Assembly: GCA_014529385.2 (NCBI GenBank)
Contig: CM043953.1
Location: forward strand, 113,463,549 to 113,527,548
Length of the DNA stretch: 64,000 nt
Source of the DNA: Adiantum capillus-veneris
Taxonomy: Eukaryota > Streptophyta > Polypodiopsida > Polypodiales > Pteridaceae
Direction: 5' to 3'
Below the pieces are notes generated by a model, which saw only the letters and a program-made list of their open reading frames with translations, did not search any database and was not told the DNA's origin. Positions 12,086 to 24,956 of the stretch are shown in pieces (the stretch's first letter is position 1; each line of letters starts with the position of its first letter). The translations under genes were made by a program, and so were the position numbers.

Positions 12086-13317
12086 TGTCATAAAATCTAA
12101 TATCTAACCAACCCAAATGATTTTCTCATATTAAATTGATCACTTAATGTGGGAGAATAAACGGGAACAAGTGTTAAGATATAGATATGTGCTTATAGAT
12201 CTATCTCAACACGGGGCCAATAGTAAAGGGGCCCAAATGGGAGATGGTCTATCAAGAGCAAGGCTAACCAATGGAGCATAAGACCTTAGGGTTAGCTTCA
12301 TTGAAGACCTCCAATAATGTGTGAAAAAGTCCTTTGACCTTAGGTAAGCTAGGGCTGAGCTTGAGGTGGGAACCCGGCCCAAGCTCGAGGTGCTTGACCT
12401 GCTTGAGGTGCTTGTCGTGCTTGAGGTGTTTGTCCTGCTTGAGGTGCTTGACTTACTCCATGCTTGAGGTGCTTGACTTGCCGCTTGATTAAGGTTCTTG
12501 AGGTGCCTTGATATGCTTGCCTGAGATGCTTGTGGGAATACCCCCCAGTCCAAGTGCTTTGTCATGCTTGATGACTAAGGTGCTTGAGCTCCTAAAGTCA
12601 AAAAGATCCCTACAAGGAGGGGGGCGAGCCTACAAGGGGGGGGGGGGATGAGAGAGAACACAAACACACACACACACACACACACAAGGGAAGCCCCAGC
12701 TTGAAGAGGCAGCAAGGACACTTGTCAAGTTCCTCCTCATGTTGCCCTCATGGTGTGCCTGAAGCTTATTGGTTGGCCACCCAAGGGGTCCAATGATAAT
12801 TTAGGATATTTAATTAATTGATTTTGCATTTATCAAGTCCTCTCTCTCAAAGGGGAAAGGGGGACACTTGTCCCAAGGCTACCCCTGTTGCTTGTAATGG
12901 CTCCTTCTTGTGATTGGCTAGGCCTGGAGGGGTCCAATGAGCTTCAAGCATGAGCTACAAGGGGGGGTCGACCCAAGCAAGCTAGGGGGGTGCTTAGGGG
13001 GTATACTCACCCACACACACTCACAAACACTCTCATTGTGTGCTATGCAAAGTGCAAGAGCTCCCTCTCCAAGCAAGTAGAGGTTGAGAGCCTACACCAA
13101 CACTCTTGGCTATGGAGTGCAAATCCAACCAAGAGCCATGCTTCAATGCTTGAGCTTGTCATCTCCTTCTTCTTCATTACTATGCCAAGTTAACTAATTA
13201 CTATGATTATGTTGCTATCTTCAATTATGTCTACCCGCTATGCTCACAAAATCATTTCTTGAAAGTATTCTCATTAAATTCGGCTACTCTCAAATTGAAT
13301 AGGCAAATTCCATTACA
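12086..13317 (+). repeat. 3' LTR of element 2
   Basis: It starts TGTCATAAAATC and ends CCATTACA. Compared with the 5' LTR it has one extra 18-bp minisatellite unit near 12388, a longer G run near 12637-12648, a much shorter AC tract and about ten substitutions. The target duplication AATGT follows it. Confidence 0.95.
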
Positions 13318-13322
13318 AATGT
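13318..13322. repeat. Target site duplication of element 2, right copy (AATGT)
   Basis: It is identical to 5203-5207. Confidence 0.9.
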
Positions 13323-15366
13323 GGAAGCGCGACGGGCGGCGGATTTGACCCGCCAAAGGATTATAAAGATTTTAAAGAAAAGAAAAGCGGAAGCTTCTGC
13401 TTCCCAGCCAAGGGAAGACGCATCTAAGAAGAGGCTTGGACAAGAAGCAGTGAAATCACCACCTCCTCCTCCTTCGCCTAAATCACCACCTCCTCCTCCT
13501 TCGCCAAAATCTCCTCCTCCTCCTCCTTCACCATCAACCAAAAAACCACCACCTCCTCCTCCAAGATCCTCACAAAAAGAGTCATTGCCTCCTACAGAAG
13601 CAATAGGGTACTAAGAAGCTTGTCAGGCTATTTTTGATTTTGACTACAAGAAAACCTTACAGGATTTAGAGAGACAATTCCAATGCCAGCACGTGGTGCT
13701 GAGAGAAAGAGAAAAGCAGGTACAAGAAGCCCAACAAAAGCAAAAAACTAGGCAAGAGGAGGTTAGAGAGCCTACGGGCCCAATTGGAGCTCACAACGAA
13801 GGAAAGAGACAATGAGCGACAACAGGCTCAGTCGCGCTGATCCAAGATCTGGTGGATGTCAGGACAGAGTTGACCACCAAGGAGAAATAATGCCAAGGAT
13901 TGACAGAAAAGGTACAGAAAGCAACGGAGCAGCTTGCTTACGAAAGCGCAAGGTTTCAGAGAGTTAACAGTTCATACCTCACTGTCAAAAGTACTCCGAC
14001 AACCTTGATGGCTAATCACGAACCTGCTGGGGCATTGGTCTCCACGTCAGACAATGCCACAGCAGTGAACACCCTAGCAACGCTGAAAGGGGAGCTAGAG
14101 TAAGAAAGACTGCAGAGGCAGCTGCTCTTATCGAGAATGATGACCCAGACGGTGGCCAATGAGAAAAAGGTAAAAGAGCTGGAGCTGCAACTCACACAAC
14201 CAACGGCCGAGTTAGAGACTCAGAAACAAATCAGCGACACACTGCTGAAGGAAAAAGAAGGCCAGATTTCTCAACAGCAAATCAGGACAGACGCAGCCCA
14301 AGTGCACCACCTGCTTTCGGAACAAGAAATGCCAGACTTGCCAGAAACATCCCACCACGGAGAACAAGGACATGGATTGACCGAGGCTGGCCTGGATATT
14401 AGAGATGAGCTCATTGAAAGCATCAAGGACATGCCAGAGGGGCCAGCAAAAGATTACATGATGTATGAAAAGAAGATAATGGAGTTAGCAGCCCTGGCGT
14501 TCTTACAGCCTGAAGAGTAGGTGGAGGGGTTTGGCCATGAATACCTACCTTTTCCCTTGATATGCCACGAGGCAATCCAATGGAAGGAAAAGATGCGGCC
14601 GACCATGCCACGAAACAAAGATGGAGATTACGAAGGAGTAGCACTGATAGCTGAAGAAGCTCAGGCTCTCATTGAAGATCACCCAAAGTGGAGGCAGAAG
14701 TGGCTGGACAAGCGGCCACAGGATCTAACCAACTACCACAACGCTCCTCAGCACATTCAGATAGATCCTACTTTCTGCCGAGTCCCTAGAAGACGCACGT
14801 GGAAGGATTTTTCCACATAAAAAGGCTCAAGGCAGCAAAAGCTGAACTACCCAGTACTGACAACGCAGGATCCTCCTACAGTAGCATATGTAGTCAACAC
14901 ACTGAATTCGACAATCACCTTGCTGCGGGATGTCCCTGATGTGGCCTGTTAGATGCTAGTAAAGATAGCTTGGATGATCGTCACCTGCATCCAGGTGTTC
15001 AAAGACACTGAAGGTGACGATCACCCGTGGAATCTATTCTTGTAAGGGCATAGAGGGATCTGCTGGAATCTCCAAGATTCGCCGCCATGACCTATACTTA
15101 TGGCAATGTACTCAAGGCTAATGTACCTACCTTCACACTACTTGCAGACTTTTGAAGAGGCCTTCATCACAGGTTTCTTCGAAATCGACTCAAGGATCTT
15201 CCACCCTATGGCGAAGGAACTCAAGGCACGGTACGTAGCATACCAGCACACTTTAAGGGAAAATCCTTTTAGACAACATCAAGAAGCCCTGGAAGCTGTT
15301 CTCCAAACATGGAGCTTTTCGACAGCACTTGCTTCCTTGGAGCCCCACCAGCGACCGAAGCTCTGA
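13318..15366 (+). pseudogene. Third ORF of element 1, 3' portion (coiled coil and proline-rich)
   Basis: This is the downstream half of the ORF split by element 2. It begins with an Arg/Ala/Lys-rich helix, then at 13457-13566 has at least three imperfect repeats of a PPPPPSPKS unit followed by a further proline run. It continues with Gln/Glu/Leu heptads (about 13650-14330) that predict a long coiled coil. From about 14420 to 15366 it is more globular and Trp-containing. Stops lie near 13612, 13815, 14101, 14518 and 14818, and there are frame changes. Codon content looks coding through the decay. I recognise no domain. A structural role, such as particle assembly or a capsid-associated coiled coil, is a guess. 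Confidence 0.55.
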
Positions 15367-15384
15367 ACATGCACAAGGGCGTGC

Positions 15385-15847
15385 AAGGATAAGGAAGGGG
15401 AGAGTGTTTGGCGGACGAAGCGACAAAGCTGCGGTTTCCTGAGAAAGAGTCACATTTTTCAGGGAATCTACATTTTTGCGGAAATCTCATCCTTTGTAAA
15501 AGAGCTTCTCTGAGCTGAGAACTTGTAAAAGAATTTATGATTATTTTACTGGGAGCAATTGTATAATAGAGAGCCAATTAGAAGTTTAGGAGCTTTTTGG
15601 CCGGACAAGCCATTTGTAAAGACCTAAACTATAAAGGTCAATTTTGTAAGTTTGAACATTATCTTTTTCATGAGAAACTGAGAAGACATCGTACATTATG
15701 AGAGCTTCTTCTTGCTCCAACTTGTAATCTTCGCTACTGAGGCTACGGTAATCCAAATTCAGATTCGTTTATTACATTGTGTTCCTCTTACTTTGCTCTT
15801 CCATTCAAGTGTAATCATTCAAGATTGGGTGTAGGTTCTTGACTACA
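15385..15847 (+). repeat. Putative polypurine tract and 3' LTR of element 1
   Basis: A purine run AAGGAAGGGGAGAG at 15391-15404 is followed at 15405 by TGTTTGGCGG, which fits a tract-LTR junction. The following 440 bp contain repeated TTGTAA words and end plausibly at CTTGACTACA (15847). The right end is not proven because the 5' LTR lies outside the window, and a third palindrome copy at 15985 may mean the LTR runs further. Confidence 0.5.
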
Positions 15848-16379
15848 AGTTTGAGATCTTAAATCACTGTTTTGAGTGCTTATATGCATATTTTATGTTG
15901 TTTTGACCCTAGGAGAGGCCTTCGGGACCCTAAAACGACCCATTAGGATCACTCGTTTGATGTTTTTGCTGACTTTGAGACGAACGATCGCGATCGTTGT
16001 ACCTCTCCAGAATGCTGTGACAGTGATAGGATATGATCCTGATAGTCCCGTGTAGCGTCCCTTCAAGTTTTGTGCGAATCTGACATGATTTGCATGGTAA
16101 ATGAGCGTGATGAGTGTAGAGCTGTGTAGAAGGACATAGGCAGATTACTTGGCTTTAGTGTGTTCGATTTTCTTGTAGAGTTAGAAGCTGTATCTCTTCG
16201 ATTTCACTTCATTAGGACTGACACCCTAGTGAGTTTCCATGCCTCATCTTGGTCGCTTCCCTTGTATTGATATTTTATGTTAATGCGTGAGAGCTATGCT
16301 ATGGACGTCCGTCGCGGCGACCCGCAAACACACTCTTTATTCTTGAATCATTAAACTGTCCTCCAATTGGATCGCGTTG
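15848..16379. other. Region right of the putative element 1 LTR
   Basis: No gene is visible. It contains the third copy of the CGATCGCGATCG palindrome at 15985-15996, here as a 16-bp perfect palindrome, again followed by TGTACCT. It may still belong to element 1. Confidence 0.4.
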
Positions 16380-17700
16380 GTGGTGATTGCTTCCCAAGTG
16401 ATGATACCTCTAATGACTAGGCCATTGTAGATATCCTCATGCCGTAGTCCCCTAATGAATATATCAAGTATTTGTTATTATTGAAGCACTCATTTGGATT
16501 ACAATGAGAATTCAAATGCTTCAAGTGACTAATAAAGTCTCTCACGGACTCCCCTTCCTCGCGTTGGGATTTCTGGAGATGAGATGCTACACCTCAAAGT
16601 ATTCCCTCTTGTATGTACTCTTTCAAGAACAGTCTCCTAAGAGTAAGGTAAATTGTTTTTTCTTCCACCCTTAGGGTTTCTATACCAATCCCCAGCCTTC
16701 CCACTTAAGGTCAAGCTTAAAGCATTTGAATTGCATATTTGTTCAAATACTTTGATATGATTTCTCACATCCTCGTCTCCACTAAAATTTTACGGGAGCT
16801 TGGCTATTTGTACTGTCTTACTTCTAGGATCTCTGTCAGGTTGTTATGCATATTTTTAGCAACGGATCGACCAGTAGCTTGAGCAAATTTTTCCAAGTCA
16901 CCTAAGTGAGCAGGTATAGTGAGGATAAGCCATCTTGGGACTGCATGTGGAATGGGGGCTGGCATTGTGCTTGGGGTATATGCCGCCCTTGGGTTCCAAG
17001 TTTGGTACAGTGTTGTGCCATGTGGTGGCCCAAAGTTCATATGTGTGGCCCTAGGCATAGCAGACGTGGGATGTGACATGCTAATGCTACCCGGTATGGT
17101 CCCATTGAAATAAGAGCTTGGATGTTGTGGTTGTGGAGCATAAATTGTTGAAACAATGGGAGGGGTAGGATCTATATGAGTACGAGGACCTATAGACGTA
17201 TATGATTGATACACACTTGTAGGTACTATTGCAGGCATTGAGCCACCATGTAGCAATTCTTTACTAACAAATGAGGTTGATGGCGTGTTTTTGGTCATGC
17301 CCATCATTGGGGTAGGCATGGTAGCCGTGGTGTCATCAAGAGAAAGATGAGCTAAACTTGGAAAGGTAAAGCTGTCACTTGTTGGCTCAAATTGTACTGA
17401 GACCCCTGGCGAAACAACATATGGAGGATCCATCGGGCTTACTGAGGGAGTCTCCTTTTGTGATAAGGTTGGTTGCTTAGCCTTTCCTGTATCCAAGAAT
17501 ATCAGGAGACCTGTTGAAGGCATGTGTATCCCCTTGTTCTTCCTCTCCATCTCAATAACCCTATGGATGACATTCTTTGTTGTTGATCCTCTACACTAGT
17601 AGCACCCATTGCGGATTGTAGGATATCTAACCAACCCACATGATAGGAATGACCTGTGTATAGGTCGGTTAAAATTTTTGTTTGTAGTTTATACTCCCAG
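16380..17700 (-). pseudogene. Gag relic of a different gypsy element, minus strand
   Basis: On the minus strand an open block at 17550-16804 gives a Pro/Ser/Thr/Met-rich N-terminal gag-like region. Downstream (16590-16525) a further frame contains EEGESVRDFISH, matching the conserved gag word of plant Ty3/gypsy elements (QGESVRDFI). Upstream, to about 17700, a different frame carries a short MGATSVEDQQQRM segment that fits the start of the same gag. At least two frame changes are needed to connect these pieces, so it is a relic. No primer site or LTR could be tied to it; its expected 5' side is occupied by the compound microsatellite at 17757-17940. Confidence 0.6.
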
Positions 17701-17756
17701 TTTTCATTGACGGCGATGCCATGCTCAACCACCTTGCCGCCACCGATGCCTCGATC

Positions 17757-17943
<187 letters not shown>

Positions 17944-18019
17944 AGCACACGGAGGAGAAGGAGATAGAGATGGAGCAAGAGCACCTTCTACCTTGCACCT
18001 CCAAGAATGAGGATTTTTA

Positions 18020-18949
18020 GGTCAAAGAGACCTTTTAGAAGAGTTTGACCCATTCACACATGGGCACCCACAGTGGACGGTCGTTGCAAAACTACTGTAA
18101 AAATAAAATAAGTGGTGCACCTCTCTCATGAGTGATCACCTACACACCTATTGGACCAACAAACCCGATCCATGACTCAATCAAATACAGAATAAGACGT
18201 TCGTTGAAGGTGATAGGGTGTTCGTGAGGGTTAACATAGGCCATGATGGCCCATTCTTACTTTTGATCCATCAACAAAATATCTAGTTTGACACTCAACA
18301 CTTCTTTCTTTGTAAATATTAAGAGTTGTCTTGACATATCATGTTTGTAAAAACCATTAGTGCAGGGTCCGTAGGCGAGGTTGGAGGCAACTAGTTAATG
18401 CCTCCTCACTACCCAAGATAGGCTAGGTGACCCAAGAGTAAAAAATCCAAGGGAGAGTTTTGATAAAAGATGAGCAACTCCATAAGGAGTTAGAGAAACT
18501 ATTCAAAGTGGATTAGCTTTAGACATATATTTTTTTAAAATGCTCATTCGAGCTAGATTTGAATTTACTCAAAATAATACATGCAAACACTCGCATATCC
18601 TTTGCACAAGGGTTTCCAGCTTATACAAAAAAGACCGTTCAATGGGCACAAAGACCCTCAAGGGATTTGAGACCATTGTCCAAACACGAACTCTTACAAT
18701 ATATTACAAATTTTGAGATACCCGTTATTGATCCCTCCTACTCTTTCTAGCGAAGCTTGCATTGCTCCTTTCTTCTACTAAGGATAAGCTGCCAGCAAGT
18801 TTTCGGAACGTGTTCTTTGTCCAAAGGATCACACTTCTTCTGAAAGAGTAGCACATTTTTGGAATGTTAAACTGTTCTTAAAGCCATCACTCTTACTATA
18901 CAAATGTCACTCAGGAGATCCTCATTATCGATGCATCTAGAGCCCATAG
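18020..18949. other. Intergenic DNA
   Basis: I see no gene or clear repeat. The last 200 bp may be a further decayed part of the LINE fragment that follows. Confidence 0.4.
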
Positions 18950-19330
18950 ATAAGTCATGTCTAAAGAAGGGAGTGACCAATTGGGAGTACACCCATCTAT
19001 AGACTGAGCCCGTGAAGCCTTTGATTGTCGGACATTCTCATAACAGGTGCAAGACTGTCTCATTCAGATGTTTACATTTGATGGAGGTGTCTTTTCCTAA
19101 ACCTCTCGCTTTGGCTTTTTCGCAAGTAGGCAAGACTCCAAAAAGCACCTTCCAAAGGAAAACTTTGTTCTGCTCATCACATTTGGCCTTCCAAATGTTT
19201 CCTTCTACTTGACTCCATTTGTATGAAGTCCACTTTTTGGCCCAGATTTTGTTGAGGTATTCGATCTAGTCTTTTGAGTTGCACATCTTCTCATAAATAG
19301 CTTTACTATTCTCTTGTGAATGGAAAATCG
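18950..19330 (-). pseudogene. LINE fragment A, zf-RVT region, minus strand
   Basis: The minus-strand translation gives VFLWKVLFGVLPT, then C..C and a Glu-Thr..HLL..ECP word. These are the landmarks of the zinc-finger region (zf-RVT) at the C-terminus of plant L1-type ORF2 proteins. Only this part is recognisable, without the reverse transcriptase core. It shares orientation with the two longer LINE copies at 26.9-32.9 kb and 37.9-39.5 kb. Confidence 0.65.
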
Positions 19331-19496
19331 ATTCCCCATGATATGTGTGGTTTTCATATCACGACAGCATTAGCCGTTGGTTATGCAAACGATAAAATGG
19401 CTAAGGTATGTGGTAGTGCATGTTCAAATCATGTGTGCCATCTTTTAGAGGGTGAGAGAGATGGAATTTAATGTAGGTGCTTGAACGTGTATAGCG

Positions 19497-19521
19497 CATA
19501 TATATATATATATATATATAC
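19497..19521. repeat. (AT)n microsatellite
   Basis: AT dinucleotides run without interruption at the left edge of the 0.8-kb repeat copy 1. Confidence 0.9.
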
Positions 19522-19524
19522 ATA

Positions 19525-20352
19525 CATAATATATATGTTTTACATATAGTTCTCTCCCTCCCCCCCCCCCCCCCCCCCAAAAAAAAAAAAAACACACACA
19601 CACACACACACCAAAAATAAAAATAAAAAAATCATACCTTCTTAGTTTTTGCATCATTTTAATATGAGTTCTTGAAGGGGGAAGCTCTCCTAGTTCTTCA
19701 AACACACCATGCTTGTAGTTCTTCAAACACACCATGCTTGAGATGCTGGCAAAGAGGTGATCGAGCAAGGTGAAGCAAGTAAAGCAAGGCTTCTATGCAT
19801 GCAAGGCATCATGTAGAGTGCTATTCAAATTTCAAGGTGTGAAAAAAATGGGAAAAGAGCTCGCACACATTTAACTAGTTAAGGGTTTTAACAAGTTTAT
19901 CACTATTTTTCGATCTTTTTTCTTGACAAGCACGTATGTGTATGCTCAACATGTAAGACTCATCGGCTTTCATGTTTGTGTGTTTCGAATATTTGACCAA
20001 CCTAATCACGCAAGGAGCAGCTTATACCCACTCAACCAAGGAAGGGAGAAAGGAGAGTTGACGTCCTTGAGTTGGGCAAAAAGAGTAAATTTGGGCCAAA
20101 ATTGCCTTTTGATTACAAAGACACTTCCAAAATATTCATTCCAATGTGAATTTTACTAGTAAATTAGGACATAGAATTTTTCATAAATGGGCCATAACTT
20201 TCAATATATAGGCTTTTCATCTTATAGAAGCATAAAAGCAAAACCGCTAGTGCTAATTATATAGCACTTTAGAGGTCACTAAGCTAAATTTTAGGATGAT
20301 TTAATGCCAATTTCATGAAAGTTGACCAAAAACACGTTTTTTTGGCTCAGAT
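19525..20352 (+). repeat. 0.8-kb direct repeat, copy 1
   Basis: This segment matches 21148-21938 with scattered differences. It includes C18, A12 and (AC)n tracts at 19561-19611, a local 26-bp tandem duplication (TAGTTCTTCAAACACACCAT unit, near 19690-19740), and lacks about 22 bp present in copy 2 near 21611. It could be an LTR pair of a small element or a segmental duplication; no TG..CA ends are evident. Confidence 0.75.
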
Positions 20353-21147
20353 TACCAAGAGAAGGACGGGTTGTGGAAATACTTGCATATGCATGTGCAT
20401 GGAGAGTCCAGGCTATGTCGTCGAAGCTCTCTTGTTTTGAGGAGGAAGGTCGTGGGCTGAGCTTCATGAAATGGGGTAGGAGAAGGGCCAAACATGATCT
20501 CCCCAACAAGAGCAACAGTTTTCCCTTCTTCAGTGCAAGCAGAAATGGCTTATGCAAGCCATCGCAAGTATATTTCTCTCCCCCTGTCTCATTTAAGCGT
20601 TTGCAATGCCATGCCTTTTTCTTTTGCTCACATTTTTGGAGCATTTTGGCACCTGGCCAAAATCCTTGCTTGAAGTGCACTCCCACTTGGCTTCTTGGCA
20701 TTAGAAGTTCAACAAGATTACAAAGAGAAAAGCTGAGAAAAAATCAGCTTTTGTAGAGTGCGAATATGGAGGAGTAAAGAGCATTAAGGTCATAAGCCTT
20801 AACTAAGGCGGGTTTCAATAAAGTCGACAAACACAAGGGGCGCGATCCTTGTAGAGCTACTTAAGCCTTGACAAGTTTTAGCAAACACCATTGAAAGTGG
20901 GATTGAGTAAGGTTATGTGCGCACCGACGCGGGGGAGGGGAGGGGAGGGTGTTCACTATAATAAAAAAATTGCATATCGCATGGGTTCAATAGTATGAAT
21001 TATTTTATTCGATATTTTCTCAAGCTTTCACATATGAAAAGGTGTTTAAATAACACTCTTGAAAGATAAATTATAGATTGAATAGAAAAAGAGTCTTTTT
21101 TATTGTGAAAAAATCCCAGCTAACGGGTTTTATAAATAGCAATTGAA
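20353..21147. other. Sequence between the two 0.8-kb repeats
   Basis: I see no recognisable domain. Opposed open frames at 20291-20756 overlap each other and look like chance. Confidence 0.4.
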
Positions 21148-21938
21148 TGCACATAATATATATGTTTTACATATAGTTCTCCCCCCCCCCCCCCCCCCCC
21201 CCCCCCCCAAAAACCAAAAATAAAATAAAAAAAATAATACCTTCTTAGTTTTTGCATCATTTTAATATGAGTTCTTGAAGGGGGAATCTCTCCTAGTTCT
21301 TCAAACGCACCATGCTTGAGATGCTGGCAAAGAAGTGATCGAGCAAGGTTAAGCAAGGCTTCCATGCATGCAAGGCATCATGTAGAGCGCTATTCAAATT
21401 TCAAGGTGTGAAAAAAACGAGAAAAGAGCTCGCACGTGTTTAACTAGTTAAGGGTTTTAACAAGTCTATCACTATTTTCCGATCATTTTTCTTGACAAGC
21501 ACGTATATGTATGCTCAACATGTAAGACTCATCGGCTTTCATGTTTGTATTTTCCGAATATTTGACCAACCTAATCACGCAAGGAGCAGCTTATACCTAC
21601 TCAACCAAGGTAATTCTTTCAAGATGGTAAAGGGAGAAAGGAGAGCTGAAGTCCTTGAGTTGGGCAAAAAGAGTAAATTTGGGTCAAACTTGTCTTATGA
21701 TGACAAAGAAGCTTCCAAAATATTCATCCCAATGTGAATTTTACTAGTAAATTAGGACAGAATTTTTCATAAATGGGCCATAACTTCCAATACATAGGCT
21801 TTTCATCGGATAGAAGCGTAAAAACAAAACCTCTAGTGCTAACTATATAGCACTTTAGAGGTCACGAAGCTAAATTTAAGGATGATTTAATGCCAATTTC
21901 ATGAAAATTGACCAAAAACACGTTTTTTTTGGCTCAAA
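21148..21938 (+). repeat. 0.8-kb direct repeat, copy 2
   Basis: It matches 19525-20352. It starts with ACATAATATATATG, has a C28 run at 21181-21208 and retains the extra segment near 21611. Confidence 0.75.
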
Positions 21939-24389
21939 TTAGATTTAACAATGTAATTCAAACTCAACTCTAAAGGTGGAATTAGTAACCCCAAAAAATT
22001 CTAAGTATTTTTTTCAAAGCTAGCTTTCAAATCATAAACTAGCTTTGTGGATATAGAGCACTTTAGAACCTCCTTGGCATCTCAACCAATCTAGTTTAAG
22101 AGGATCTCCAATTCAATCATTTAGATCAGTTTTGCTACGAGCAAATAGTTTCACATATGAGTAGTAGATTAGTAATTATCAAGTAAACTACTTGACTTGG
22201 TGCAAGTTTAGATTAGGAAAACGTGATGTTCTTACCAAGAGTTGTTTCATTGATGTTTTCAAGGACAAAAATTCGCCTTTAAAGGGGAAAGACTATCAAA
22301 ACAAGGGTAGTACCAAGGCGGACCAAAGCTTATGTGCAAGGCCGGCTAGGCATGCAATTAAGGGGTCTTTCAAAGATAGAGCCTAGGACTAGCTATAAAA
22401 AAGGTGGTTGGGTGAAGAAGAGCATGCATTAGTTCCCTTGTCCTCTCATCATCGTTGACCAATTGGAGCTCACAAAAACCAACAACCATATCAATAGGGC
22501 TTCAGGTATAGAGAGAACACATTTAAACCTAGAAATGAAAAAGTATCACAAAGTAATAACAGGGACAAAGGATTTTTTGAGGGCCCAAATAAACTCCAAA
22601 TTGAATCTTTTCAGTCAATTCCAAGTGCAATTTCTCATTAAAAAAGTCTTGTAGAGCAACCCTTATCTTGCAGGGAGTTCTAGGAGAAAAAATCGAAAAT
22701 GGCAATCACGTCAATATCTTCAAGAGGACCCTAGTGGGTGTTAAAAGTGAAATTATACAAAAGCTCAAAATGGTATAAATGCTCCACAATTATATGAGAG
22801 AAAAGAAACAATTTGCACCATATGAAACTACCAAGTTTAAGGTTTTATGGGCTAACTTTGGTGCCATTTCGTTAGTCATAGCTTAGTGGAGAAAGAGGAG
22901 AGTCTAGAGGAGGATGCATTTTGGTACTTGGTGCTTGTGCTATAGCATGTTGTCTTACACACAGAGTGACATGTGGTGATCCTTTAATGGAAATGATCAC
23001 AGTAAGATAAAACATTTCTACTTCTATACAAGTACTAAGACAACACGATATTTTCCTACTTATTAGCTTCGGTCATGAAATATTTTGAGTGCCTAGGACA
23101 TATGATCTTATACACTAATGCCACTTCACTAACTTCAAGTTAGGTCAACAATGGTGAGAATAAAAATAGATACTAGTGGTGGAGCATCCCAAGGTGAAGC
23201 TAGAGGGCAACAGGCTAGCTGGTACATAGCCTCAAACTGAGCTCAAGAGAGTGTCATCAATATCACATAGTGATGAAGCTCTATCCTATGTGAATTTTTA
23301 TAAGCCTTATCATAAAAAATATACTAGAAAATTCTAGATAGATGTCAAGAAGCTAGTCAAACACGATGCCAACATACTACGAGTATGTTTCAAAACACAT
23401 AGGGGCCCAACATTTTTACTTCTTTTGCAACTTGAATAACTAAGGACATACAATAGTTAGTGACAATCACAACCATTTTTGTCACCCCCAAACTTAGCAA
23501 TAGAGCCTTGCATTTAAAGAATGATAACTAGGCTCTAACATACCTCACCCATGATCAAATCTCATAGGATCATGCCTCTGAGAAGCCTACCTATAAGGAT
23601 CTAAGGTACCCCTAAGGTATCAAGATACGACACTCCCCATATAGCTGCACAAAGAAAACTTGCCATACATCATATGGTGACATGCAAAGGGATGCCCACA
23701 ACATTGCAATCATTCGCAAGAGTAAGGCTAAGAAAAATAAAGATTCCTTTCTTTGTGCCATGATAATAGTAGGGTATGTTTCACTGGACAAAAAAAACAA
23801 TGGGTACCATCACCTATAGTCCTAGCATCAGAGACATCTAAAGGAGGAAGAAGATGGAGAAAAGCAATCACTACAAGATTTGACCAATCTTCTTGGCAAT
23901 TAAGGATTTCTAGAAACACTATCTTTGAAGGTGAAAAATCTTGCTTGGCAGCAATTGTGAACCAAGGCCAAAAAGAAAAATCAATGGCGGTAGCCATGAA
24001 AAGTATCTACAAGATGGATAGGATCATATATGTGAGTGTATGTCTCAATGAGAGTGATATTCACCACATCAGCATATAGGCATAGAGACAACACTTACGG
24101 GTGTTGAGAGATACTTCAATTAGCTAGGGCTCAAGAAGCATGTAGATGGGATGTAGATGAGCTCTAATACCCTCTCTCACTACCCATTGGCTAAGCTAAC
24201 ACATCAATATAAATTCATATAATGTGTTCAGTGTATGGAAAACCATGATGGTGTGATAGTTGCTAGGTAGCATAGGATCTCATGTCTTTAGTATGGGCAT
24301 GATGGTGTTAGTGATCCATCTCTTAGGAAAGTGTTTAACTCCAAAAGGCATGACTAAAAACTCACATTTTCTTTCTTCAAATAGGTCAT
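21939..24389. other. AT-rich intergenic DNA
   Basis: No gene, RNA gene or repeat structure could be supported in this 2.4-kb stretch. Open frames near 23.7-24.1 kb exist on both strands but show no family features. Confidence 0.4.
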
Positions 24390-24910
24390 TGTTATGGCTC
24401 CCACTTTAGATGGTGGGAACGACCACTTAGCAGGTAGCTGGACCGAAAACTTCTAGTGACAGTTGCTACGAGTAGTTACTATGGTAACTGACACAGTGCA
24501 CAATTAGCCAGAGTCCAATCGAGAGCCTATAAATAGGGGTCACTACATCATTTTGGGGGACTTACGACTCGACACTTAAGAGCTGAGTTAACTTTAAAGT
24601 ATTCCTAAGTCCTAATCCCTTGTCTCTTGTATCTTGGAGCTGTTATGCTCTTGTAATCCAAATCACACACTGAGGTTGTCTCATCATTGTACTAGATCTG
24701 ATCTCAATATACAATCGTCTCCAATTTCAATGTTCATTTCCATTTCCATTTCTAGTGTTTAGTAGTATTTCCAGTTTCAATCTTGTCTGGTACGAAGTCT
24801 CGTACTGCTATGAACTAACTCTAACTACCAACCTGGAATAGCTAGTTGAAAGTGTATAGCTAATTCCATTTTGGTGATTAAGGTGGCTTGAGTTAATTTG
24901 CTCTAGACAG
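24390..24910 (+). repeat. LTR-like sequence of a gypsy relic
   Basis: It begins TGTTATGGCTCC, has a clear TATA box (TATAAATA at 24538-24545), a downstream region rich in TTGTAA/TTGTATC words and a likely CA end near 24909. It is followed by a primer-site-like sequence and a gag relic, which is the order expected for a 5' LTR. The exact right end is uncertain. Confidence 0.6.
24538..24545 (+). promoter_or_regulatory. TATA box in the LTR-like sequence
   Basis: TATAAATA lies in the context GAGCCTATAAATAGG. The same 15-base word occurs in the LTR-like region at 35.2 kb. Confidence 0.6.
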
Positions 24911-24927
24911 TTGAACTATCTCCGAGT

Positions 24928-24940
24928 TGGTGTTAGAGTC
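24928..24940 (+). promoter_or_regulatory. Decayed initiator tRNA-Met primer binding site
   Basis: TGGTGTTAGAGTC differs from the standard TGGTATCAGAGCC at three places, all transitions. Confidence 0.55.
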
Positions 24941-24956
24941 ATCACACACGTCAACC

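Noticed and set aside
20291-20756. Opposed open frames of about 140 codons between the 0.8-kb repeats
   Set aside because: They overlap on opposite strands, lack any family word and have no supporting context.
23753-24079. 108-codon plus-strand frame
   Set aside because: A minus-strand frame of similar length covers it, and neither shows a recognisable domain.
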